Positions 17,090 through 24,554 of a stretch of DNA of 38,071 bases are shown piece after piece. Made by a program: the position numbers and the translations under genes. This DNA is from Streptomyces sp. SID3343 (GTDB lineage Bacteria; Actinomycetota; Actinomycetes; Streptomycetales; Streptomycetaceae). Below the pieces are notes generated by a model. It ran no database searches. It saw nothing but the letters and a program-made list of their open reading frames with translations, and was not told the DNA's origin. Position 1 is the stretch's first letter, and each line of letters begins with the position of its first letter. The stretch is taken from positions 1 through 38,071 of the forward strand of contig NZ_WWJX01000691.1 in assembly GCF_009865215.1 (NCBI RefSeq), read 5' to 3'.

Positions 17090-17656
17090 TTGGATCTCGC
17101 CGCCTACGCCGAGCACGCGGTCCGCCTGGTCAACACCGAACAGCCCGCCCGCGGCGTGGACCTGTTGCGCTCCCCCGACGACGTGCTCGAACTGCTCACC
17201 CCGGTACGTCGGATCCCGCCGCGCGTCACGGAGGGTGACATCTCCCGCCTGCGTTCGGTCCGGGCCCGCCTGCGCACGGTGTTCACCGACGCCGCGGCCG
17301 GCCGCGAGGGCGACGCGGTCGCGACGCTCAACGGAGTGCTCGCCGAGTTCCCCGTACATCCGCGCGTCACGAGCCACGACGACAGTCCGTGGCATCTGCA
17401 CCTGGCCGGCGACGCGGTCGGCGCGGCCGAGGGTTTCGCGGCGCTGGCGGGCATGGGCCTGGCCGTACACCTGACCACTTCCGGCATCGAACGCCTGGGT
17501 GTGTGCCACGCGGCGCCGTGTCGCAACGTTTTTTTGGACACGTCCGCGAATCGCTCGCGCCGGCACTGTTCGGACCGCTGCGCGTCGCGCGCGAACGTCG
17601 CCCTGTACCGGGCCCGACGCAAGGCACCGGCCGCGCGGCCCGACCGACATGCCTGA
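17090..17656 (+). CDS. CGNR zinc-finger (ABATE-domain) putative regulator
   Basis: A 188-residue protein of the actinobacterial CGNR zinc-finger family (N-terminal ABATE/DUF1470 domain). The N-terminal part matches family members at LAAYAEHAVRLVNTE. The C-terminal treble-clef finger (about 138-178) has C-x4-C and C-x3-C in CHAAPCRNVFLDTS and RRHCSDRCASRANV. It is expected to bind nucleic acid and act as a transcriptional regulator, though few members have been studied. The start is TTG 17090, with GGAAGGG ending 6 nt upstream, and matches the family N-terminus (usually MxLAxYA). A run of seven T (17529-17535) in the finger region is unusual here but keeps the frame. It is divergent from malic enzyme. 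Confidence 0.88.
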   Translation: MDLAAYAEHAVRLVNTEQPARGVDLLRSPDDVLELLTPVRRIPPRVTEGDISRLRSVRARLRTVFTDAAAGREGDAVATLNGVLAEFPVHPRVTSHDDSPWHLHLAGDAVGAAEGFAALAGMGLAVHLTTSGIERLGVCHAAPCRNVFLDTSANRSRRHCSDRCASRANVALYRARRKAPAARPDRHA

Positions 17657-17921
17657 CATATGCGGGTTGGCTTGGACCCGACGGTGGGACATGTACATGG
17701 ACAGGCGGATCCCGCCGTGCGAAGTTGCCGAAGTTCGGTACACTACGTACTCGTCAAATCACATATCGTGACGTAACGTCGTGTAGGCAGTGCCTTCGGT
17801 CGGATCCCCCCATGGGTGAGGACAGTTGTCGGCCGGCGCGGTAGCGTCGCTGGGGTTCCCCCCGACATCGGTGGTGACCGCCCCCGCGGCGGCCACCCAC
17901 AGCAGCACCTTGGAGGTGAGG

Positions 17922-18353
17922 GTGTCCCAGCGATCCGCATACACGGCGGACGAAGCCGGCACCGGACAGCGTGACTTCGTCGAGGTCAGGTTGCCTGCCG
18001 AAGGTGCCTATCTCTCCGTCCTGCGCACCGCGACCGCGGGCCTCGCGGCCCGGCTCGACTTCACCCTGGACGAGATCGAAGACCTGCGCATCGCGGTCGA
18101 CGAGGCGTGCGCGATGTTGCTCGACCAGGCGGTGCCCGGCGGAGTCCTCTCCTGCGTGTTCAACCTGGTGGGTGACGCGCTGCACGTGACCGTGTCCGCG
18201 CCGACCACCGACGGCCGAACACCCGCGCGCGACACGTTCGCCTGGACCGTCCTGTCGGCTCTCGCCGGCGAGGTGGACGCGAAGGTGGACGAGGACAAGG
18301 TGGTCAGCATCAGCCTGCACAAGAAGCGCGGTGGCGGGCCGGAGCAGACGTGA
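17922..18353 (+). CDS. RsbW-like anti-sigma factor (HATPase fold)
   Basis: A 143-residue protein of the histidine-kinase-like ATPase fold used by anti-sigma factors. The segment TLDEIEDLRIAVDEACAMLL is the N-box helix, with Asp-Glu-Ala-Cys where kinases have Asn. The G1 (DxGxG) motif is not recognisable. The end of the protein (VVSISLHKKR) is the last strand of the fold. It is expected to bind and hold inactive the sigma factor encoded next, with which it overlaps by 4 bp (GTGA). The start is GTG 17922, with GGAGG 5 nt upstream; GTG 17916 is less well placed. By gene order it corresponds to the UshX/PrsH anti-sigma factor of S. coelicolor SigH; this is recollection of synteny, not a search. 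Confidence 0.88.
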   Translation: MSQRSAYTADEAGTGQRDFVEVRLPAEGAYLSVLRTATAGLAARLDFTLDEIEDLRIAVDEACAMLLDQAVPGGVLSCVFNLVGDALHVTVSAPTTDGRTPARDTFAWTVLSALAGEVDAKVDEDKVVSISLHKKRGGGPEQT

Positions 18354-19336
18354 GCAGTGGTGTTGAAGGCGCGGCCAACGAACCGCAGCCGAGCGCGGCC
18401 TCTCCCGACGAGGCCGCCGGGCGCGGCCGAGGGGAGGGGGAGGGTGAGGGCATGGTGAGCGACGCGAGCATGACGATGGACGGTGGCGTCCAGGCCGCCG
18501 GTCCCGCGGAACCGACGGGGCCCACGGGACCCACCGGGACCGCGGTCCCCAGCCGGCGACGGGCCGGCTCGGAACGGCACGCGCACGACCGTGAGATCGC
18601 CCGCGGGCTGTTCCTTCGGCTCGCCGAGCTCGAATCGGACCCGCCCGCGCGGGCCGCGGTGCGCGACCGGCTGGTGGAGATGCACCTGCCGCTCGTGGAG
18701 CACCTGGCCCGGCGATTTCGCAATCGCGGCGAGCCGCTGGACGACCTGATCCAGGTGGCGACGATCGGCCTGATCAAGTCGGTCGACCGGTTCGACTCGG
18801 ACCGCGGCGTCGAGTTCTCCACCTACGCGACGCCGACCATCGTCGGCGAGATCAAGCGGCATTTCCGGGACAAGGGCTGGGCCGTTCGCGTGCCCCGCCG
18901 CCTCCAGGAACTGCGCCTCGCGCTGACCTCGGCCACGGCCGAACTGTCGCAGCGCAACGGTCGATCCCCCACGGTGGCCGAACTCGCGGTGCAGTTGGGC
19001 ATCTCCGAGGAAGAGGTGTTGGAGGGCCTGGAGTCGGCCAACGCCTACAGCACGCTGTCGTTGGACGTGCCCGACACCGACGACGACTCTCCCGCGGTCG
19101 CCGACACTCTCGGCGCCGAGGACGACGCGTTGGAGGGCGTGGAGTATCGCGAGTCGCTCAAGCCGCTCCTGGAACAGCTTCCGCCGCGCGAGAAGAAGAT
19201 CCTGTTGCTGCGCTTCTTCGGCAACATGACGCAGTCGCAGATCGCCCAGGAGGTCGGCATCTCCCAGATGCACGTCTCCCGCCTCCTCGCGCGCACGCTG
19301 GCGCAGTTGCGCGAGCGACTCCTGGTCGAGGAGTAG
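18350..19336 (+). CDS. RNA polymerase sigma factor, SigB/SigF/SigG family
   Basis: A 328-residue alternative sigma factor of the general/osmotic stress type. Residues 1-80 are a low-complexity Gly/Pro/Thr/Ala extension. Region 2 follows (about 110-175, with DDLIQVATIGLIKSVDRFD and the DNA-melting segment GVEFSTYATPTIVGEIKRHF). Region 3 has RVPRRLQELR, and region 4 has the helix-turn-helix TQSQIAQEVGISQMHVSRLL (about 295-315). GTG 18350 overlaps the anti-sigma stop, with GGAG 5 nt upstream, so the partners are made in fixed ratio. It matches SigH of S. coelicolor by position. The long N-terminal extension may hold further starts. A strong hairpin follows the gene. Confidence 0.93.
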   Translation: MSSGVEGAANEPQPSAASPDEAAGRGRGEGEGEGMVSDASMTMDGGVQAAGPAEPTGPTGPTGTAVPSRRRAGSERHAHDREIARGLFLRLAELESDPPARAAVRDRLVEMHLPLVEHLARRFRNRGEPLDDLIQVATIGLIKSVDRFDSDRGVEFSTYATPTIVGEIKRHFRDKGWAVRVPRRLQELRLALTSATAELSQRNGRSPTVAELAVQLGISEEEVLEGLESANAYSTLSLDVPDTDDDSPAVADTLGAEDDALEGVEYRESLKPLLEQLPPREKKILLLRFFGNMTQSQIAQEVGISQMHVSRLLARTLAQLRERLLVEE

Positions 19337-19404
19337 TAGCGGACGCGGTGCTCCCCTGCGGACACGTGCAGCACGTCGACGCGGGCGCGCACCCGCCGTG
19401 ACGT

Positions 19405-19444
19405 CCGAAAGCCCCGAACCGAGCGATCGGTTCGGGGCTTTCGG
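19405..19444. terminator. Bidirectional terminator hairpin with GCGA tetraloop
   Basis: A perfect 18-bp stem (19405-19422 with 19427-19444) closed by the GNRA-type loop GCGA. It lies between the convergent sigma factor gene and the small membrane protein gene and probably serves both. Confidence 0.88.
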
Positions 19445-19455
19445 CGCGCGCCGGA

Positions 19456-19899
19456 TCAGGACTGCGGAGCCTGTCGAGCCTGGTGGTGCGCTTCGAGCGC
19501 GTTGTACATGGAGGGCGTCGCGAGCACGACGATGGTGGCCACCCCCACGATCATGGTGAGGATGCCGATCACCATCTGATCGGCCTTGATCAGGTACCAG
19601 CCCATCCCGACCACGATCAGGTTGGCGGTGATCGCGGGCGACCGGCTCCAGCGTCGGCCGCGGAGCATCCCGACGAACGCGGCGACCACACCGACCGCCA
19701 GGATCAGCAGATAGATGCCGATCGCCACGCCCTCGCTCGAGTTGGTCGGGTGACCGAACTCGCTGCGGAAGGTCAGGTAGAGGGCGTATCCGAGGAGCGT
19801 GAGCGCCTCGACGCCGACCACCGCCGTGGCGATGCGCCAGGTGAGGGGGAGGGTCCCGGTGGGGTCCGTCGGTTCCTGGGAGGAAGGGCTCTCGGTCAC
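19456..19899 (-). CDS. Small integral membrane protein, four TM helices
   Basis: A 147-residue membrane protein with four hydrophobic helices at about 23-45, 58-82, 90-107 and 110-130, and a Glu/Ser/Pro-rich N-terminus. I recognise it only as a conserved actinobacterial membrane protein; no domain or catalytic residue is evident. The start is GTG 19899. No Shine-Dalgarno sequence precedes it, but TACAGT on the minus strand ends 6 nt before it, suggesting a leaderless message. It is convergent with the sigma factor gene and divergent from the lipid kinase gene. Confidence 0.75.
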   Translation of the reverse strand: MTESPSSQEPTDPTGTLPLTWRIATAVVGVEALTLLGYALYLTFRSEFGHPTNSSEGVAIGIYLLILAVGVVAAFVGMLRGRRWSRSPAITANLIVVGMGWYLIKADQMVIGILTMIVGVATIVVLATPSMYNALEAHHQARQAPQS

Positions 19900-19905
19900 A
19901 CGTCG

Positions 19906-19911
19906 ACTGTA
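19906..19911 (-). promoter_or_regulatory. -10 box (TACAGT) of a leaderless promoter
   Basis: TACAGT read on the minus strand, 6 nt before the GTG at 19899, with no ribosome site in between. Confidence 0.5.
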
Positions 19912-19960
19912 ACCGCGCTCGTCGCGGATCCGGGCCAGGGGAGTCCTACCGGCCGGTAGA

Positions 19961-19966
19961 TATCCT
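19961..19966 (+). promoter_or_regulatory. -10 box (TATCCT) of a leaderless promoter
   Basis: TATCCT lies 7 nt before the ATG at 19974 of the lipid kinase gene, and no Shine-Dalgarno sequence is present. Confidence 0.55.
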
Positions 19967-19973
19967 GTACGGC

Positions 19974-20903
19974 ATGCGTGCCCTTCTCGTCGTGAACCCC
20001 GCGGCCACGACCACCAGCGAGCGGACCCGCAACGTCCTCGCCCACGCGCTCGCGAGCGACCTCAAGCTCGACATGGTGAGTACCGAGCACCGTGGGCATG
20101 CGGCGGAGCTGGCCCGACAGGCGGCCGACGACGGGCTCGACCTGGTGATCGCCCTCGGCGGCGACGGCACGATCAACGAGGTCGTCAACGGCCTGCTCGT
20201 GGACGGCCCGGCCCCTTCGCTGCCCGCCGTGGCGGTGGTCCCGGGCGGCAGCACCAACGTGTTCGCGCGCTCGTTGGGCATTCCCAACGATCCGGTCGAG
20301 GCGACCGGCTTCCTGTTGGCCGCGCTGCGCGCGGGGCGCAGCCGCGAGATCGGGCTCGGGATGGCCGACGAGCGCTGGTTCCTGTTCTGCGGCGGCCTGG
20401 GCTTCGACGCCGACGTGGTCGGCCGGGTCGAGAACCGTCGCGCCGCCGGCCGGCGCTCGACCCACGGGCTCTACGTACGGTCCGCGCTGCGGCGCTTCTA
20501 CGGCGGGCGCGCCGATCGCAGGCGCGGCCCGCTCACGTTGGAGGTCGCGGGGCAGGACCCGATCGAGGGAATCTGCCTCGGGATAGTGCAGAACACGGTG
20601 CCGTGGACATTTTTGGGCAACCGACCGCTGAATCCCTGTCCTCAAGCGTCATATGACACCGGATTGGACCTCTTCGCGCTCAAACGGATGTCAACACTGC
20701 CCACATTGCGCCATCTGGCCCAGATGTTGGGCTCGACGGGTAATGCTCCACATGGGCGTCACGTCGTGTCCCTGCACGACTGCGATGCGTTCACTCTTCG
20801 GGCTGAAGAACCTGTTTCTCTTCAGGTCGATGGCGACCATCTGGGAGAACATCGGAGTGTGACCTTCCGGGGGGTTCCCCGTGCACTGCGTGTGATTGTG
20901 TGA
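19974..20903 (+). CDS. Diacylglycerol kinase-family lipid kinase
   Basis: A 309-residue lipid kinase with the DAGK catalytic domain. MRALLVVNPAA opens the protein, LGGDGTINEVVNG (about 62-74) is the ATP-binding signature, and VVPGGSTNVFARSLGIP (about 88-104) is the second conserved segment. The C-terminal half has the beta-sandwich seen in YegS/DgkB (GLGFDADVV near 140, and SLQVDGDHLGEH). It would phosphorylate diacylglycerol or a related lipid at the membrane. The ATG at 19974 matches the family N-terminus. It precedes whiB1 in the same direction but is separated by 316 bp. Confidence 0.92.
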   Translation: MRALLVVNPAATTTSERTRNVLAHALASDLKLDMVSTEHRGHAAELARQAADDGLDLVIALGGDGTINEVVNGLLVDGPAPSLPAVAVVPGGSTNVFARSLGIPNDPVEATGFLLAALRAGRSREIGLGMADERWFLFCGGLGFDADVVGRVENRRAAGRRSTHGLYVRSALRRFYGGRADRRRGPLTLEVAGQDPIEGICLGIVQNTVPWTFLGNRPLNPCPQASYDTGLDLFALKRMSTLPTLRHLAQMLGSTGNAPHGRHVVSLHDCDAFTLRAEEPVSLQVDGDHLGEHRSVTFRGVPRALRVIV

Positions 20904-21219
20904 GTGGAAGGGCCGTTTGACCTTGCACTCGAACGCAAATACCCCGTTCACCCCTTCGAAGTAGTGGTGTGACCTAGTCGACACCGATGATTTTAAAAAT
21001 CCTGGCCCAAGGGGGTTGTATCAGCGGCCGAGGTTTGTAAGGCTCTACGAGGCGGCAGGGACGTGGCCGAAAGGTCATCTTCACCGCCCGAATCCACTGC
21101 CAAACCTGGGGACCGACTTTGTCGGCCCCATGTTCGTCGGGGGGTTCGTGAAAGCGTTCACATTCACAAGCCACAGCAGGGGCCGGAAGCCCCCGCTGAC
21201 CCACGAGGAGTTGGACCGC
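20904..21219 (+). promoter_or_regulatory. Long whiB1 upstream region
   Basis: A 316-bp non-coding leader, poorer in GC than the genes. TTGACC (20917-20922) with TACCCC 17 nt later is a possible promoter. GATTTTAAAAATC (20989-21001) is an AT-rich inverted repeat. A Crp-like palindrome lies at 21147-21162. An open reading from 21016 runs in frame into whiB1, but it has no homology and the strong ribosome site favours the shorter gene. Confidence 0.5.
21147..21162. promoter_or_regulatory. Crp-like operator in the whiB1 leader
   Basis: CGTGAAAGCGTTCACA fits the CRP-type consensus TGTGA-N6-TCACA at every defined base except the first. It ends 57 nt before the WhiB1 start. In Mycobacterium tuberculosis the whiB1 promoter is controlled by the cAMP receptor protein Rv3676. 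Confidence 0.6.
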
Positions 21220-21474
21220 ATGGACTGGCGCCACGTTGCTGCCTGCCGTGACGAAGACCCGGAGCTGTTCTTCCCGATCGGCAACACCGGTCCCGCTCTG
21301 CTTCAGATCGAGGAGGCGAAGGCGGTCTGCCGCCGTTGCCCCGTGATGGAGCAGTGCCTGGGCTGGGCTCTCGAGTCCGGTCAGGACGCGGGTGTGTGGG
21401 GCGGTCTCAGCGAGGACGAGCGTCGCGCTCTCAAGCGCCGCGCCGCCCGCAACCGCGCACGCGCCTCCGCCTGA
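21220..21474 (+). CDS. whiB1: WhiB1-type iron-sulfur transcription factor
   Basis: An 84-residue Wbl protein (called WblE in Streptomyces). C9, C37, C40 and C46 are the four [4Fe-4S] ligands and match the spacing of mycobacterial WhiB1. GVWGGLSEDERRALKRR is the turn and basic tail used for DNA binding. WhiB1 proteins bind the housekeeping sigma factor and respond to nitric oxide through the cluster; the gene is essential in mycobacteria. The ATG at 21220 has GAGGAG 9 nt upstream and gives the family N-terminus MDWRH. A Crp-like site lies in the leader and a textbook terminator follows. Its neighbour in the opposite direction is the PdtaS-type kinase, as in mycobacteria. Confidence 0.96.
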   Translation: MDWRHVAACRDEDPELFFPIGNTGPALLQIEEAKAVCRRCPVMEQCLGWALESGQDAGVWGGLSEDERRALKRRAARNRARASA

Positions 21475-21514
21475 TCACACGGCAAGCACGACCGAGCTTC
21501 ACCACAGCTTTACC

Positions 21515-21566
21515 GCAGTTGCCCCGCCGGGGTCCGCGAGGACCAAGGCGGGGCAACTGCTTTTTT
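21515..21566 (+). terminator. Rho-independent terminator of whiB1
   Basis: A 14-bp stem (21515-21528 with 21547-21560) is followed by TTTTTT. Inside the loop is a second 5-bp stem (21531-21535 with 21540-21544) closed by GCGA. It is the only hairpin in the window with a true T-run. Confidence 0.93.
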
Positions 21567-21619
21567 GTGGGCCGATCTCGGGATCGTGGGGCGCCCGTCG
21601 GCCGCGACTGCCGTGCGGC

Positions 21620-23128
21620 TCAGCGGCGTTGGCGCAGTTGCAGGTCGAGCGTGACGATCGTGCCGCCGGTGGGGTTGGGCACCATGTCGAACCGGCCGGC
21701 GAGTTCGCTGCCGACCAGCGTGCGCACGATCTGGAGGCCGAGGTTGCCCGACACCTGCGGATCGAAATCGGGCGGCAGTCCGATGCCGTCGTCGGTGACC
21801 GTGATCAACAGCCGTTCCGCCCGCCGTTCGGCGTGCACTTCCAACGTGCCGGTGCGCTCGTTGCCGGTGCGTTCGTTGCCGGTGCGCTTGTCGGAGGGCG
21901 GATCGTCGAAGGCGTGCTCCAACGCGTTCTGCAACAACTCGGTCAGCACCATCGCGAGCGGGGTCGCGGTCTCGGCGATCAGTTCGCCGAAGTTGCCGTG
22001 CCGCGCGGTGCGTACCCGCACCGCCGACGCGGCGACCTCGGTGACCATCGAGAGCACCCGGTCGGCGATCTCGTCGAAGTCCACCCGCTCGTCGAGCGTC
22101 TGCGACAACGTCTCGTGCACGATCGCGATCGAGCCGACTCGGCGCACCGCCTCCTCCAACGCGGCCCGGGCCTGCGGCGCGTCCATCCGGCGGGCCTGTA
22201 GACGCAGCAGCGCGGCCACGGTCTGGAGGTTGTTCTTCACCCGGTGGTGGATCTCCCGGATGGTGGCGTCCTTGGTGATCAACTCGCGTTCGCGGCGCCG
22301 TAGTTCGGTGACGTCGCGCAAGAGCATGATCGCGCCGATCCGGTGGCCCCGCGGCTTGAGCGGGATCGCCCGCAGCTGGACCACCGCGGCCGGCGTCTCG
22401 ACCTCGGTCTCGCGCGGGGCCCAGCCGCTCGCGACCGCCGAGATCGCCTCGTCGACCGGCCCCTCGTGCGGCGCGAGTTCGGCGGTGATCCGGCCGAGGT
22501 GGCAGCCGACGAGGTCGGTGGCCAGGCCCAGGCGGTGGTAGGCGGACAGCGCGTTCGGGCTCGCGTACTGCACGACGCCGTCGGCGTCGAGCCGGATCAG
22601 GCCGTCGCCCACGCGCGGCGACGCGTCCATGTCGAGCAGTTCACCGGCATGCGGAAACGTCCCTGCTGCGATCATCTGGGCGAGGTCGGCCGCGCTCTGG
22701 AGATAGGTGAGTTCCAGCCGGCTGGGCGTGCGCGCGGTGAGCAGGTTGGTGTTGCGCGCGATCACGCCGATCACCCGGCCGGCCCGCGAGACCGGGATCG
22801 CCTCGACCCGGACGGGCACGTCGTCGCGCCACTCGGGGTCTCCCTCGCGCACGATCCGGCCCTCGTCGAGAGCCGCGTCCAGCATCGGCCGTCGCCCGCG
22901 CGGGACGAAGTCGCCCACGAGGTCGTCCTGATGCGACGTGGCGCCGGTGTTGGGCCGCATCTGCGCCACCGCGACGTACTGCCCGTCGCTGGTGGGCACC
23001 CACAGCACCAGGTCGGCGAACGACAGGTCCGCGAGCAGTTGCCACTCGGACACCAGCAGATGCAGCCACTCCAGATCGGCGGGGGGCAGCGACGAGTAGC
23101 GGCGGACGAGATCGTTCATCGAGGGCAC
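21620..23128 (-). CDS. pdtaS: PdtaS-type sensor histidine kinase (GAF-PAS-HisKA_2)
   Basis: A 502-residue cytoplasmic histidine kinase. An N-terminal GAF-like sensor (about 1-160; FADLVLWVPTSDG) is followed by a PAS domain (about 175-285; DGLIRLDADGVVQYASPNALSAYHRLG). A HisKA_2 domain follows, with the phospho-acceptor His in REIHHRVKNNLQTVAALLRLQ. The HATPase_c domain is at the end (TELLQNALEHAF, DDGIGL, GNLGLQIV). In mycobacteria PdtaS signals to the RNA-binding antiterminator PdtaR; no pdtaR is in this window. I chose GTG 23128 (VPSMNDL) because homologues start there and TACGCT lies 6 nt upstream; ATG 23119 is possible. A 15-bp triplication adds RTGNE repeats before the last domain strands. 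Confidence 0.93.
   Translation of the reverse strand: MPSMNDLVRRYSSLPPADLEWLHLLVSEWQLLADLSFADLVLWVPTSDGQYVAVAQMRPNTGATSHQDDLVGDFVPRGRRPMLDAALDEGRIVREGDPEWRDDVPVRVEAIPVSRAGRVIGVIARNTNLLTARTPSRLELTYLQSAADLAQMIAAGTFPHAGELLDMDASPRVGDGLIRLDADGVVQYASPNALSAYHRLGLATDLVGCHLGRITAELAPHEGPVDEAISAVASGWAPRETEVETPAAVVQLRAIPLKPRGHRIGAIMLLRDVTELRRRERELITKDATIREIHHRVKNNLQTVAALLRLQARRMDAPQARAALEEAVRRVGSIAIVHETLSQTLDERVDFDEIADRVLSMVTEVAASAVRVRTARHGNFGELIAETATPLAMVLTELLQNALEHAFDDPPSDKRTGNERTGNERTGTLEVHAERRAERLLITVTDDGIGLPPDFDPQVSGNLGLQIVRTLVGSELAGRFDMVPNPTGGTIVTLDLQLRQRR
21847..21891. repeat. Three 15-bp tandem repeats inside pdtaS
   Basis: TGCCGGTGCGCTCGT and two near-copies (21847-21861, 21862-21876, 21877-21891) encode repeated RTGNE in a loop of the ATPase domain. 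The length is a multiple of three, so the frame is kept. Confidence 0.85.
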
Positions 23129-23134
23129 ACGCGC

Positions 23135-23140
23135 AGCGTA
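23135..23140 (-). promoter_or_regulatory. -10 box (TACGCT) of a leaderless pdtaS promoter
   Basis: TACGCT on the minus strand is 6 nt before GTG 23128 with no ribosome site. It is the same hexamer and spacing as at the response regulator gene (3316). Confidence 0.55.
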
Positions 23141-23208
23141 CTTTCCGTACCGCCTGCGATCCTGGCCGCCCCGCTTCGTCACCCCCGAATCGCACCAGTG
23201 AGGTCTCG

Positions 23209-24387
23209 ATGTCCGTCGACTCGCCCGCGTCCCCGCCGCCGTTCGGTGCCGCCGGACATCCACTCGACTGGTTGGACCTGCGGGAGAAGGAACGGGTCGA
23301 GGCCGGTCTGCGCCGCCGCCTGCGCCCGCGCGAGGCCGCAGCCGGCGGCCTGGATCTGGCCGGAAACGACTACCTGGGCCTGTCCCGACACGAGCGGGTG
23401 GTCGAGGCGGGCGTGCGCGCGGTGCGCACGTGGGGTTCGGGCTCCACCGGGTCCCGCCTGGTGACCGGCTCCACGACGCTGCACGCGGATCTGGAGCGGG
23501 AGTTGGCCGAGCACACCGGCGCCGAGGCGGCGCTCGTGTTCTCGTCGGGCTACCTCGCCAACCTCGGGGTGATCACCGGCCTCGCGGGCAAGGGCGCGCT
23601 CGTGGTGTCGGACGCGATCAATCACGCGTCGATCGTGGACGCGTGCCGACTCTCCCGGGCCCGGGTGGCGATCACGGCGCACCGCGACGTGGACGCGGTG
23701 GCCCGGGTGCTCGCCCAACGGGCCGAGGAACGGGCCCTGGTGGTCGTGGACGCGGTGTTCTCGGTCGACGGGGACCTCGCGCCGCTCGCGGACCTCGCGG
23801 CCGTCACACGGCGATACGGCGCGGTTCTGGTCGTCGACGAGGCGCACGGGCTCGGGGTGGTCGGCGACGGGGGACGCGGAGCGGTGCACGCGGCCGGGCT
23901 CGCGGGCGCCGACGACGTCGTGCTGACCGTGACGCTGTCCAAGGCGCTGGGCTCGCTCGGCGGCGCGGTGTTGGGACCGCGCCGGGTGGTCGAGCACCTG
24001 GTCGACGCGGCGCGCACGTTCATCTTCGACACCGGGCTCGCCCCGGCGTGTGTCGCGGGGGCGCTGGAGGCGCTGCGGGTGCTGCGCGAGCGGCCCGACC
24101 TCGCCGAACTCGTGCGCACGAACGCGCGCGCGTTGGCGGCGGGCGTGCGCGAGCTGGGCCTGCGGGTGACCGAGCCCGAGGGCGCGGTCGCGTCGGTGTT
24201 GATCGGCGATCCGCATCTGGCGTTCGAGACGGCCCGCCGGTGCGCGGTGGCCGGGGTGCGGGTGGGGTGCTTTCGACCGCCGTCGGTGCCCGACGGCATC
24301 TCCCGGCTGCGCCTGGCCGCACGCGCCGACCTGACGCCCGACGATCTCTCGTGGGCGGTTTCGGCGTTGCGTTCCGCACTGGTCTGA
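23209..24387 (+). CDS. bioF: 8-amino-7-oxononanoate synthase
   Basis: A 392-residue PLP enzyme of the alpha-oxoamine synthase family that condenses pimeloyl-ACP/CoA with alanine in biotin synthesis. Visible features are LAGNDYLGLSRH (about 50-61), GSTGSRLVTGST (about 78-89), H139 in NHASIVD, the DEAH segment (210-213) and the PLP lysine K245 in TLSKALGSLGG. A paralogue such as 2-amino-3-ketobutyrate CoA ligase is less likely given the sequence and the biotin genes nearby. The ATG at 23209 has TGAGG 6 nt upstream. It lies about 9.2 kb from bioD and bioB, separated by the nag/das genes, and divergent from pdtaS by 80 bp. Confidence 0.92.
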   Translation: MSVDSPASPPPFGAAGHPLDWLDLREKERVEAGLRRRLRPREAAAGGLDLAGNDYLGLSRHERVVEAGVRAVRTWGSGSTGSRLVTGSTTLHADLERELAEHTGAEAALVFSSGYLANLGVITGLAGKGALVVSDAINHASIVDACRLSRARVAITAHRDVDAVARVLAQRAEERALVVVDAVFSVDGDLAPLADLAAVTRRYGAVLVVDEAHGLGVVGDGGRGAVHAAGLAGADDVVLTVTLSKALGSLGGAVLGPRRVVEHLVDAARTFIFDTGLAPACVAGALEALRVLRERPDLAELVRTNARALAAGVRELGLRVTEPEGAVASVLIGDPHLAFETARRCAVAGVRVGCFRPPSVPDGISRLRLAARADLTPDDLSWAVSALRSALV

Positions 24388-24424
24388 CCCCGTATCGGAG
24401 ACTTTGCTCGACAGTCGAACCAAT

Positions 24425-24440
24425 ATTGGTCTAGACATCT
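24425..24440. promoter_or_regulatory. DasR-type operator (dre) before nagA, site 1
   Basis: ATTGGTCTAGACATCT matches 13 of 16 positions of the dre consensus ACTGGTCTAGACCACT. It overlaps the perfect palindrome ACCAATATTGGT (24419-24430). It lies 115 bp upstream of nagA. Confidence 0.75.
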
Positions 24441-24444
24441 GCGA

Positions 24445-24458
24445 TTGGTCTGAACCAA
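24445..24458. promoter_or_regulatory. DasR-type operator (dre) before nagA, site 2
   Basis: TTGGTCTGAACCAA has perfect 5-bp arms around CTGA. It matches the dre half-sites and lies 4 bp after site 1. Confidence 0.65.
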
Positions 24459-24554
24459 AATGGTGGACGGCCTCCCGGCCCGCACCGGGAGGCCGCCGAA
24501 CGTTCGGCCGCGTCGAGTCGATGAGCGGTCTCCCGCAGGGAAGGAAGGGCACGC

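Noticed and set aside
17008..17238. Small open frame before the CGNR gene
   Set aside because: Overlaps the CGNR gene out of frame, with an Arg/Gly/Pro-rich translation and no homology.
21016..21219. 68-residue extension of WhiB1
   Set aside because: WhiB1 proteins start MDWRH; GAGGAG is 9 nt before ATG 21220, and the Crp-like site would be coding in the longer form.
21847..21891. Tandem repeats considered as a CRISPR or VNTR locus
   Set aside because: The 15-bp units have no spacers and are coding; they are a triplication within pdtaS.
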